From Blakeslea trispora (taxonomy: Eukaryota > Mucoromycota > Mucoromycetes > Mucorales > Choanephoraceae), in assembly GCA_025331445.1 (NCBI GenBank), contig JAIWNE010000046.1:62001-126000 (forward strand): DNA of 64,000 nucleotides, given 5' to 3'. The translations under genes were made by a program, and so were the position numbers. The notes under the pieces are model-generated. The model was given only the letters and a program-made list of their open reading frames with translations. It was not told where the DNA came from and made no database searches. This document shows positions 24,795 through 36,472 of this stretch, in pieces (the first letter of the stretch is position 1; each line of letters begins with the position of its first letter).

Positions 24795-26599
24795 CAGATT
24801 ACATTTGCTTTAAATTGTTTGCTTTTCACTAGAGACTGAAAACTCAATGCTGAAACCAAGTTGAGCGCCATCTGATAACCAATGCATTGCACCACAATCA
24901 CCTTACAAGTATTTTGTCTTGGTATCACACGATAAGAATGTGCTTAAAAGAACCAAGTCCATGAATGCCAATTTGAAATTCGATCCAAAATATGTCGGTT
25001 TCACTTTTACAATAGTACCCCGATTTATGCATATATCGAGTTATTCGCTTTATGCATACTACAAAACCGCCAATTGGGTTCGTAAACTTTCTTTTCCTTA
25101 CTGAATCTTTATATGTAAACCGGGGTTTCACCGTGTATAGTAATCAGAAATCAGAGCTCAGATACAAGTGTTACACTATTATCAATCTTCTTTATAGTGC
25201 TTCTCTATCTAACAATAAGTAGTGTTCTCTACATGAAGCGATATTCACTCTATGTTCACACTTGGTTTGCTTTTCAAATTCTACTATTGCGAACAATAAG
25301 AAAGATCAGTAGTTGAAAGAAAAGACTATGAGACCCCAAGATGCTTGCAACGATATTTTTGCTTAGTGACATTTACGGATTCTTAATCGGTTATTAGCGC
25401 TTGTACAAATGTATTTCTCTACAAATGAATTCTTACAATTTGAGTGCATATACAAAGCGAATACAATAGTAAGCTGCATCCCGCAGTACAAGTGTTCCCG
25501 CTCTTTTAGACATGAGATGCCATTCTGTGTACATGTTCATCAAATCTCTTTCCATGGAACTCATTTAATACGTTTTTTTTGCTTCTCTTGAATAACAGTT
25601 TAAGCGCAAACTGGATTTCAAGAAAAGCGCAAGCTGATCTTAAAGTGCATCAATTGACACTGCAGGTAATGTGAGTAAACAATTTTTACAACTAGAACAT
25701 AGACTTGTCATCACTCTTTTAACTGAATACCTAGCCAACCAACTATAACAAGCGCAGAGCCAATACGTTCGTCAAATTTTGGGTGGCTCCAAAAAACTCT
25801 TGTATCCATATGATGCTACACTTTACCAGACTATTTTTCATGAATATTTTCTGCAGCCTCAATTCCTTTTATGCTCTTTCCATCTTATGTCTAACACGCT
25901 TCTCTTCCTACCTACTTGCTCGCGTTCGTCCTTCCTCTAGCAACTCTGCTTGGCATCGTCTCTCTTGATATTAGGTCTGGCACAAATGTAAGCTCCATGT
26001 TGTCTTCACCATTTGGCGCATTCTCTATTTGCTCTACTTGCAAGATTTCAATGAAGCCCTTTGTCGCTACCAAGCCTCACATTAGCATACTCTTTTTTTT
26101 TCTTTCTCTCTCTTTCTCTCTCTCGACCAACAATCTGCACGGGTCCCATTCTATGGTTGTCCATGGCACACGTAGAACACAATCGTTTTATTCGCTGCTG
26201 TCTTCTGATTATTCTGTCCTCTGTCTGAAGCACTCCACCGTCCCTCTCACAAAAACTCAAGCCATACAATGTTTGCAGATGCATCGTTGTTTGATGATGC
26301 CTGAAACGGTTGATGAACCCCTCTCTTTCCTTTCGAACTGACTCCCTGTCCGTCGTCCACGCTCCTTTGAAAACATCGTTCCTTGGACTATCCGTTGTCC
26401 CATCAAGTTCTCTACGAACTTGACTACTTTCAGCACTCAAAAGATTCCGTCCTCCCCCCCCCTTCTTCCAGCTTTCTAGGGCAAAGACTCCTTGCCTGGT
26501 TTCCCTTTCGCCCCCCTTCAGCTAATGATGTTGTCATATCTAGCCCTTCCACATATCTATTCCTTTTCTTAACCTTCTATCCCAAAAGGGGTTCTTTTT

Positions 26600-26645
26600 T
26601 TCATTTCAATCTGTCCCAGGCAAATTCATCTTAGACAGATTGTGT
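26600..26645. repeat. Short dispersed repeat, terminal-repeat-like (copy A)
   Basis: Contains the pattern ATCTGTCCCAGGCAAATTC after a T run. It matches a second site at 33682-33729 with about 80 percent identity over some 40 bp. The second copy lies next to a Tc1-type transposase relic, so both may be remnants of one transposon end. Confidence 0.4.
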
Positions 26646-27220
26646 GCCCAGTTGGGAAATTATTTTTTTTGGTAAACAAAATTTATGCTCAATCGTAATT
26701 ATCAACAAATATCCAAATAAGTTCATTTGCATAAAATACTTGCATCAAATAAGATTACAAAAACGCCCAACTATTGACTTGAACATATCATTTTTTTTAT
26801 ATGTTCACTTTTGCTTTACCCATTTTAATGAGCTCTTGACCCCTCTTTCTCTACTTTTCTTTTGTCTGGAGTCCTCTGCCTACATAATCCCTTTTTTTTG
26901 TATTTTGTTTTTACTGAATTACCATTGTTTCTCCTATCCTTTAAACTTGAAACACCTATAATTCTTTTGGAAATTAGCACAGATTAAAATGATGGTCCCC
27001 AGGTGTATAAAATAGGCTCAAACGCCTTATTATGCTTATGTAATAAATCAATCTGTTACATCAAAACCTGTTTTTTATTGGAGCTCTACCCTTCTGTAGA
27101 CCAACATGATGTTCTAATTATTGTGATTAAGTCATTTCAAGGTATCTTTTAAAAAGAGACCCCCTCAGTCCCCTTAATCTATCGAGTATTATAAATGCAT
27201 TTCCTTATTTTTCTTAAATC

Positions 27221-27346
27221 TATTTCTTTTTTTTTTTTCTCTTTCACTCTTTTTCTTTCTTTCTCTGTATTCCTGTCAATTCCCTTCTCTCCTCTTTGCT
27301 GCCATTTCTATTTCTTCCTTTCTTTTACCATTCATATCCTTTAATT
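27221..27346 (+). promoter_or_regulatory. Pyrimidine-rich leader of the zinc-finger gene
   Basis: About 125 bases that are overwhelmingly C and T on the coding strand, ending just before the ATG at 27351. Such CT-rich leaders flank fungal transcription starts. Shorter versions precede the Get3, Ydj1, Ctf18 and SulP genes in this window. Function is inferred from position. Confidence 0.4.
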
Positions 27347-27350
27347 TACC

Positions 27351-28294
<944 letters not shown>

Positions 28295-31083
28295 ACACAA
28301 TCGCTTGCTCCTATATCCTCTTTTCTTTTGTTTTTCTCCTCTTTCTCCACTCCCCCCTTCTTCTCCTTTTTTTTTCTCGCTTTTTTCGGAAACATGGATA
28401 ATTTAGCAAAATACTAGATCCGAATGTAATTCATAATACCAGAATCATATCTATGCCTTTAGCCTTCTTTTTTCTAAAAAAAAAAAAGACAAAATCTCGG
28501 TCAATTCCTTTCTGTCCAAACTTATTTTCACATTACTTGTTTAAATGGAAAATAAAGCTGTATTGATTAAAAATTTAAACTGTCTTGGAAACAAAACTGT
28601 GTGTGATACATGTCAAGACGAAGCTTTATTTTTTCGAGAGAGAGGGGTGAGGGAAGAGCAGAAAGAGTAGAAGAAAGTCGTACAAAGGGATGAACTGCAG
28701 TAGTGGAATTCTACTTTTAAGTCATTTAACATTTTCATTAGACAACAAACGTATTTAAGGATAAGCTATTTTTAGAGTAGTCAGAAATTTAAATATGAAT
28801 TACTTTATAGTAAGATCTCTTGAATTGCTCTAGATATACAGATGAAATGTCATTTTTTTATTATAAAAAGAGAAAATGATGTTTTCTCTCATTTTTGAAA
28901 GAGTCGTTAGTAGATTGTTAATTGTTTGTTTTTGCTTCTTTTCATTTTGTTTGTTTGTTTTCGACAGAAATTGAGCTCAAATTAGAGTTTTGCTCCTCTC
29001 TATATCTCACATCAGTAATAGAGAAGTTTGTTTCTCTTTTATTAGTCTCAAGGATAATGATAAGGCGAGCTTTCGTATTTTATTCATTTCTGAAGCTTGT
29101 CTGTCTTTTTTTTTGTTTCAACTCTATTTTCATCGCGATAGCAAAAGCAGTACCGACTCTTTTTTTTTATGAATTAGAAAACCGAAATAAACGAGTCTTC
29201 TTGAAATGTATTGGCCCTTAACCTTTAATGTATCTGCCTTGCAAAGAACTAACAAATATGAAGATTAACCTAAAGACAATGACGCCTCACAAACAACTTT
29301 CTATTGTGTGTAGTCTTTGTGCTTTCGTTTCTCACTCTTGATTCTTATTCGAATCCCCGAATTGCCCAATGCATTATTTGTTGCTATTATTAGCTCTTGC
29401 ATATTACATTCTAGTTTTCAATAGACCATGAGTGTTCTCTTTGTTGTTCTTTTTGAAATGCAGGAATAGAAGGGAGCTTTGATTTGAATGCATGAAAACA
29501 TATGAAAAATACACATGATTTTAGCTTGAGTAGATAGTCATTGAAAATAGATGTGTTTTCATCTGCAATTACCATTGCCATCAAACTTACAAAACTCCCA
29601 TAGTAAGTCAATCTGAGCAAAAACATAATCATTGGCTGCTCAGTTTTGAATCTTTGCACCGAGTCAGTATGTATGTTGGTTGATCATTCTACTCTTCTTG
29701 AGGTCCTCCTACCATTTCTTTCTGTTCTTCGAAAAGATTTAGAAAAAAAAAGAGATATAAACTTCACAAACACTAGATTCAGATTGCCTGGTATAAAGAG
29801 AAAGAGACAAGCAGATTTGGTTTACAAGTATTTACGAATTGAGCGGTTTATTTTTTCGAGTTGCTTGTTTATTATGAGAGACCTTAAATTTCAGATGTTT
29901 ACAGAAAGAGTATAATCGTACCATTTTACAGTTTTTTGAGGAAAAGCCAATTACATTTATGGTTTCTGCTTAAATAAATAAAAAAGGGGAGGAGGGGGGA
30001 AATCCTTATCACGTCATAAACAAAAACCTATTTGTTTTTGTTTTGCCCATACTATTAGCGTTACTTTTATGCACATTTATCTTGCTTTATATCGATTCAA
30101 ACACATTTTTGACATAACCACCTGTATCCTTATAAAAAGACAGCGAGACAAGAATAAAGATACTTGTATAGGTAATACGGTTCATTGCTTTAGTCTTTAT
30201 ATCTAGATTAAGTAGCTGATACAGCGTAAATAGTTTATGAAAGAAAGGACATATATGAAACAACAGGAGATAGCCACGTTTGTTCCCTTGACTCCTTGTA
30301 ATCCCCTATATTTCTGTTTAAAGCAAAACCCCTATATCAAAGCAATAGATTAACTTGGCTGCACAATTCTTCTTTCAAGAAAATTACACTTTTGCCTTTA
30401 TTTGGTCATGGCTATTTGTAAATCTACTTTTTCATAGCGACCATTTGCTTCAAATTAATCCAGGAAAATTGTACTTTAAAAGCACATACCAAAAGAAGGT
30501 GACTTAGAGAACTTTAACAATGAAATTCGTACCCCACAAATCTAGCCTCTCATGTAGTGAAATAATGCCTCGCTTTCCCCTATGATCTTTACCCCGAGAT
30601 TAGAAGAAAAAGAACAACCTTAAATTTATCAAGGGGAGCAAGAGTTCAAGTGTTTGGACTGTGTTGCTATAGAAAGAGACTAAGATAGGGCGAGAGAGAG
30701 AGATTACAAGAGCGACAAAAGAGCAAGAAGATGAGAAAAGCAATCGCTATGATGCGTACATGCAAAGCTGGAATCGATAGACCACTTTCTTTCTTTTTTC
30801 TCTCTTTCCATAAGATATACTTTTGCCTCATATGATAGAACTGTACAACTAGTCTCAAAGTACGACGGCTTGTCTCCTTCGTTTTACATAAGGATAAGCT
30901 TTTTCGTATTCTTAGCAGCAGGATTTTTCCTTTCCAACCATAGACTCCTAACCTCTTCCTATGGACGCTTTTATGTTGTTTCTGCAAATCGAAAATAAGT
31001 AGTAAGAAAGATTGGTCTTGTTTGTTGCAAAGGTCAACAAAAGCGCGACAAACAGTCAGCCAAAGTCTTTATTATTATTGATA
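28295..31083. other. Long intergenic interval, no gene seen
   Basis: About 2.8 kb. Short open frames (for example 28922-29221, 29646-29915 and 30667-30987 minus) are low-complexity or without family likeness. There are several A/T tracts and GAGAG/CTCTC stretches. The right end contains the 3' flank of the cytochrome P450 gene. No tRNA or other RNA gene was recognised. Confidence 0.5.
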
Positions 31084-32926
31084 TTATACGGCAATGAAAT
31101 TGTGTCGTCTGACAAATTTACATTTGTAAGAGGCTGGCATTATTGTAAGGCCGTTGTTAACAGCATCGTCAATGTTTGGGAGGGCATCATTACCCGGCTT
31201 GATATAAGCCCTAGAAAGCAACTCGACAAAAGCCAAAAAGATTTCAGATTCAGCCTGTATAACATGATAAAGTTAGTACACCATTAAAAAAAAGGGTGGA
31301 GGAACATAATGAATACATTACCAAATAAATACCTGGACAAATCCGTCTAGATTATTTGTCAGTATAATGCTTGTAATGACAATTGTGCTTACCTTCCCCA
31401 ACCAAAATTGAAATGATCGCGGTCTTCAAGGCGTCCGTTAGCTGCTGATTGCATGGTCTTGAGATTGTTCATGAATCGCTTAGGATTGAATGTGTTTGGA
31501 TCTTCAAAGATATCAGGCTTAAAATGCATACTCTCCATACTAGTAACAATAGTAGAATCCTTTGGAATCAAATAACCATCTACAATAACTTGATTCGAGT
31601 GGATAATGATGAATACCAAAATAAAAAAAGAAATCAATTGGCTAACACCTACTATCTTTAGATGATGAATGAGGCAATCCAAAGAAAGTTGTAGGCCTAA
31701 ATCGCATACACTCCTTCATGATAGACACGCATAATGGTAATTCATGCCTTTCTTTAAAGCTAGGCAAACGACCCTTTGTTTTGATGAATTCATCAATTTC
31801 TTGAATTGCTGCCATTTGTGCATCTGAGTAATAACACAAGAGAACAAACATCCATGATAGTGTAGTAGATACTGTATCAGTACCAGCAATGATGAAATCA
31901 GCTACCAAAATATGTGTAAAATAAAAAGTTTAGTAGAGGTTTATGATGCTTACTTTCTTTATACCTACTTGAGAATACAATTTTCTCGGTCATGTTCATG
32001 TCAAACTCCTCCAAAGACTTGACTACGCATGGTATATCACTCATTTCTACTTGCCGGATCAAACGCTCAAAAGTAGGCTGCAACTTGTTGTCAACAAAAT
32101 CACCCCATCGTTTTGTTTTGTTGGACATAAAATCAAAGATAGACATGAAGGGTAAAAACCTAGGCAGGTCTTCTTCCAGGCCAGCGAATTTCATTGATGT
32201 TGTTCCCATGTTGGCTATGTTGACAAATTCAGGATCTTCGGCAGAATCAAATCGACGGCCAAATAAGGCATTGAAGACGACGTTCATTGAGTTCAATTCA
32301 AGCATCTTTAAAGGATTGACTGATCCTTCCTTTTAAGTAGCATTCAATAAACGATCTGTCAAGTCTTTTGATTCTCGACGAATGTCTTCCATCATGTTGT
32401 CTATCTGTTTAGGTGCCAATAAAGATAACCCTAATTCGTTTATATAAGAATAAAATGGCTAGCTTTTTTTTCTATATAAATATGTACCAATAGCTCGATT
32501 CTTTTTGAAATCTGGTCCAGGCTGCGAAAACACAAGACCTTTATTTCCTTTACTATAGTAATCAGTAACATAGGTAATGTGAGGACGACAGGATGTATGA
32601 ACACCATTTGCGACAAAGATTTTCTGAGCCAATATGGGATCATTGACTGCAATCCAAACCTGTTTACCCATGTTTAGCTTGACAATAGGACCTAGTTCTT
32701 CATGCCACTTAGCCAACTGTTTTCCGGGAAATTCACCCAAGGACAACATATGACCTACATAAGGGTAGGAAGAACCAGGAATAGGAATTTCCTTAAGGCC
32801 AGATGGTTCATCTTGACGAATGAAGCGATAGGAAATGTATAGTAAAGCTGCAGTCATACCAAGGGCTGGTATCATATGCTCTTGTTGCAAGCGATTCGGG
32901 AGCTGAACAGACTTGAGATAATCCAT
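31084..32926 (-). pseudogene. Cytochrome P450 with one in-frame nonsense codon
   Basis: Haem-thiolate monooxygenase. Six exons on the minus strand, 32926-32488, 32430-31954, 31901-31653, 31588-31393, 31346-31322 and 31254-31084, would join to 518 residues. An N-terminal hydrophobic anchor (MIPALGMTAALLYISY) and Pro-rich hinge (EIPIPGSSYPYVGHML) fit an ER membrane enzyme. The I-helix AGTDT, the ExxR in KECMRFRP and the haem loop FGWGRRICPG are all intact, the last split over two introns and a 25-nt exon. The only defect is TAA at 32333-32335, codon 179, between NAT and KEGSVNPLK. No intron can remove it. It is therefore called a pseudogene, with sequencing error or readthrough as alternatives. 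The exon B donor at 31953 was preferred to a weaker one 15 nt earlier. The substrate is unknown. Confidence 0.85.
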
Positions 32927-33383
32927 GGTATTACTTGTGCAAAAGAAAGAAAGAAATGGAGTAGCTGTACAGTCCAAGTTGATTAGCTGCTATATCTTTT
33001 TATATATGCTGTGTCACCTGTTGCTCAGCTTTTTAGCGCACAAACACATCAGTCCCACCCTTTTTTTTTTAGAGGGAAAGAGAGTAGTGCAAAGATACAG
33101 TGTTTCTGGTCTCAATGGGTCCACTTTATCGAGATTATTGGTCAAATTTTTGAAACTCAACTGGCTAGGCCTTTTGAAAACCATTTGGTCGCATGAAATC
33201 AAAGTGAATAAAGCATAGTCATGTTACATTTGCAGCCTTTGAACTTATTTAATGATTTGAAGATGCTTTGTAGAAATAGCTTTGTAAGTGTCAATACCTC
33301 CTTGACGATAAAGATTCAGTATACTTTAAAGGATGATGCTTTCCTTTTGATTTGACAATAAGCCCGAGCTGCTCAATAGGATT

Positions 33384-33569
33384 TTATTCAAGGAGATAAG
33401 TTGGAATATAGTCTCGCTTCACAATGAAAGGACTAGAGGTTGAAGGGGCATGTATAGAAGCATCATCTGTCACAAAGCAGAATCCTTTTCTCTCTGGAAA
33501 GCTATCCACTGTATCGCTAAAGTGACCAATTGAGACTGTAAACAGTGTAGAAACATATTCTTCTGGCAT
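33384..33569 (-). pseudogene. Tc1-type DDE transposase relic
   Basis: A 61-residue open stretch reads IGHFSDTVDSFPERKGFCFV, then TDDASIHAPST and KRDYIPTYLLE. It resembles the middle of Tc1-like DDE domains, where a block like FPEMKGFYIVMDNAPIH carries the second catalytic Asp and is followed by a YLPPYSPELNP-type motif. Here the motif is eroded and nothing upstream or downstream continues the family. It is a short relic, not a gene. Confidence 0.5.
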
Positions 33570-33681
33570 TTGTAAGAGCCTCTATAAATTTGGCTACCTC
33601 AAATACTCCAAGACTCTATCTTATGCGCACAGCTATCTAGAGCAAAGACCACCTGTTTGGCTTGAGGTTTTTAGCTACTCT

Positions 33682-33729
33682 TTTTTTTTTTCATTTTGAT
33701 CTGTCCCCGGCAAACTTCGCCTAGATGGG
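33682..33729. repeat. Short dispersed repeat, terminal-repeat-like (copy B)
   Basis: A T run followed by ATCTGTCCCCGGCAAACTTC and ending in GGGACAC. TGTCCC and GGGACA form an imperfect inverted repeat. It matches copy A at 26600-26645. It lies about 145 bp upstream of the GET3 start and beside the Tc1-type relic. Confidence 0.4.
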
Positions 33730-33873
33730 ACACATTCAATACCTAAGAAAAATAAAGCCTTTTGATTGGCTAACAGTCTTCCATTGACGTATTCTTTCAA
33801 TTTCTACAGCTTTCTTTAGGCAGCTGTCCTTTTTTTTTTGGTATATACTCTTCATCTCTTTTTTTTTTCAACC

Positions 33874-35089
33874 ATGTCAGACATGTCAGACGATGATTTC
33901 CAGCCTCTTGAGCCTACTCTCCAAAACATTTTGGACCAAAACACACTTCATTGGATCTTTGTAGGTGGCAAGGGTGGTGTTGGTAAAGTAATAGATGGAT
34001 GAATGGTACCTTTGTTTATTAAACTCTTGTTTAGGTAAGACAACTACCTCTTGTTCTCTAGCTGTTCAACTCTCAAAAGTACGTGAGTCTGTCTTGCTCA
34101 TCTCTACAGATCCTGCTCACAATCTTTCAGACGCGTTTGGTCAAAAGTTCTCTAAAGAAGCTACACTTGTCAATGGTTTCAATAACCTCTATGCTATGGT
34201 AATCATTAAAAAAAATTACGCCAAAAAAGAAAAGGAGAATGGGTTGATTGAATGATATGTTAGGAAATTGACCCTACTTCAAGTATTCAAGAAATGATTG
34301 AACAATGTAAGCATTTTGCTTTAAACAAACGACAATAGTATTGATTCCTGTTTTATCATTTAGCTGATCAAAACAACCCTATGGGTGGTATGATGCAGGA
34401 TTTGGCTTATGCTATTCCCGGTGTAGATGAAGCCATGGGCTTTGCTGAAGTGATGAAACAAGTCAAGACCATGTCCTACTCCGTTGTTGTCTTTGATACT
34501 GCTCCTACAGGTCATACCCTTCGTTTCCTTTCTTTCCCCACTGTGCTTGAAAAAGCTTTGGCCAAGATCAGTGGTTTAAGCAGTCGTTTTGGTCCAATGG
34601 TACAACAGATGTCTGGTATGATGGGTATGAATGCCAATCAAGAAGACATGTTTTCTAAGCTGGAAGAGATGCGATCCGTGATTACAGAAGTGAACAATCA
34701 ATTCAAAGATCCTGTAAGTAAAAGAAGAGAAAAAGAGAAAGCACTATGACTGATGCATGGCTTAGAATACCACTACTTTTGTCTGTGTCTGTATTTCCGA
34801 GTTCTTGTCTCTGTATGAAACTGAACGTATGATTCAAGAATTGACATCTTACCATATTGATACACATAACATTGTTGTCAATCAATTACTGTTTCCTAAA
34901 GAAGGCTCCAACTGTGAGCATTGTACTGTGAGACACAAGATGCAGCAAAAATATCTGGATCAAATCTATGATCTCTATGAGGATTTCCATATTGTCCGTA
35001 TGCCCTTGTTAACAAAGGAAGTACGCGGTGTAGAAGAGATCAAGGAATTCTCAAAAATGTTGGTTGAACCATTTCAGGAAAAGAAATAA
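33874..35089 (+). CDS. GET3: ATPase Get3 (guided entry of tail-anchored proteins)
   Basis: Cytosolic ATPase that carries tail-anchored membrane proteins to the Get1/2 receptor on the ER. Five exons, 33874-33982, 34035-34198, 34264-34306, 34364-34713 and 34766-35089, give 329 residues. The deviant P-loop [10 protein letters not shown] is at residues 31-40 and is cut by the first intron. Other marks are [10 protein letters not shown] (switch I), [16 protein letters not shown] (switch II region), [10 protein letters not shown] and the zinc-binding CEHC at residues 272-275 that joins the dimer. A Met-rich helix ([20 protein letters not shown]) provides the client groove. All expected parts are present, so it should be functional. 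The Ydj1 gene, another chaperone, starts 115 bp downstream on the same strand. Confidence 0.95.
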
Positions 35090-35204
35090 ACTCAGCCAAT
35101 CAGATGTCTTGTTTTTAGCTCTTTGTACATTTTTTTTTAAGAGAATAAGCCTCCCCCTTTCTCTAGTTTTTTTTTTCTTTCTTTCTTTCTCTTATATATA
35201 CAAT

Positions 35205-36472
35205 ATGGTTGCTGATACAAAGTTTTACGATATATTGGGTGTCAGTGCTGATGCTTCAGAATCAGAACTTAAGAAGGCTTATAGAAAGCTTGCTTTAAAG
35301 TACCATCCCGACAAGGTTAGAAGAGAGAAACAGCTGCAAGGACGATGACTAAAACTATTCAGTAGAACCCTGATGCTGGAGACAAATTCAAGGAAATCTC
35401 TCATGCTTATGAGATCTTGTCTGATGCTGAAAAGAGAGAGATCTATGACCAATATGGTGAAGAAGGTCTTAACGGTCAGGCTGGCCCTGGAGGTATGAAT
35501 GCTGAAGACCTCTTCTCTCAACTCTTTGGTGGTGGTGGTGGATTCTTTGGCGGTGGTGGCCGTCGTGGTCCCTCTGGTCCTCGTCGTGGTAAGGACATGA
35601 TGCACCAATTGAAGGTTAGCTTAGAAGATGTTTATCTCGGTAAGACCAGTAAGCTGGCCCTTCAAAAGAATGTGCTCTGTAGCAAGTGTGATGGTAAGGG
35701 TGGCAAGGAAGGTGCTGTTCAGGCCTGTCGTCCCTGTAATGGTCAAGGTGTCCGTATTGTTATGCGTCAAATGGGCCCCATCGTCCAGCAATTCCAACAA
35801 CAGTGTGATAGCTGTCGTGGTACTGGTGAGATTATCAATGAAAAGGATCGCTGTAAGGAATGTATGGGCAAGAAAATCTTGAGTGAACGCAAGATCCTTG
35901 AAGTACACATTGAACGCGGTATGCGTGATGGTCAAAAGATCACTTTCTCAAAGGAAGGCGATCAGGCTCCCGGAATTATTCCCGGTGATATTGTGATCGT
36001 ACTTGATGAAAAGCCTCATCCTCGTTTTACTCGTCAAGGTGATGACCTTGTCTATGAGGCCAAGATTGACTTGTTGACTGCCTTAGCTGGTGGTCAATTT
36101 GCTATACCCCACTTGGATGACCGTGTCTTGTTGGTCAATGTGATTCCTGGTGAAGCCATTCAACCTGACATGGTCAAGGTCATCCCTCATGAAGGTATGC
36201 CTATGCAACGCCTTGATAGCCGTGGTCACCTCTTTGTCAAATTCACTGTTGAATTTCCTCAATCAAACTGGACAGATGAAGACACCATCAAGAAGCTTGA
36301 GAGTGTGTTGCCTCCTCGCAAGACATTGCCTAGCTTTGGTGATAAGCACCTTGACGAAGTTGTCTTGGTGGATGCTGAAGGTTATCAAGGAAGAGCTGGT
36401 GCTTCTGCCTATGATGAAGATGATGAGGATCACCATCACGGTGGCCCTGGTGTTCAATGTGCTCAACAATAA
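35205..36472 (+). CDS. YDJ1: Type I Hsp40 (DnaJ) co-chaperone Ydj1/Mas5
   Basis: Stimulates Hsp70 ATPase and delivers unfolded clients. Two exons, 35205-35315 and 35366-36472, join to 405 residues. The order is complete: J domain with HPD at residues 34-36, Gly/Phe-rich region ([12 protein letters not shown]), four zinc-binding CxxCxGxG-type repeats ([32 protein letters not shown]), the two client-binding domains and an acidic-His linker. The protein ends in CAQQ, a CaaX box for farnesylation, as in yeast Ydj1 (CASQ), which points to partial attachment to the ER surface. The intron cuts directly after HPDK. The leader carries CTTT repeats and a TATATATA run just before the ATG. A polyadenylation-like AATAAA follows at about 36499. 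Confidence 0.96.

Larger units (their letters stand above)
24480..27350. other. Gene-poor interval with a 45-bp tandem duplication and a short dispersed repeat
   Basis: About 2.9 kb with no supported gene. It includes a 45-bp duplication at 24705-24794 and a 25.9-26.6 kb patch of higher GC with overlapping open frames on both strands (25916-26341 plus, 26048-26440 minus). Neither frame resembles a known family. A terminal-repeat-like sequence lies near 26600-26640. From 27221 the leader of the zinc-finger gene is almost pure pyrimidine. Confidence 0.45.
32927..33873. other. Divergent intergenic region between the P450 and GET3 with a transposase relic
   Basis: About 950 bp separating two divergent starts. 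It carries a Tc1-type relic (33384-33569) and a terminal-repeat-like sequence (33682-33729). The T-rich tract at 33859-33869, just before the GET3 ATG, looks like its leader. Confidence 0.5.

Noticed and set aside
28922..29221. 99-codon Phe/Leu-rich frame that could look like a membrane protein
   Set aside because: Composition follows T-rich intergenic DNA; no conserved pattern or splice context.
35621..35935. 104-codon open frame antisense to YDJ1
   Set aside because: It is the mirror of the Cys/Gly-rich zinc region of YDJ1. The Thr/Leu-rich translation has no family likeness.
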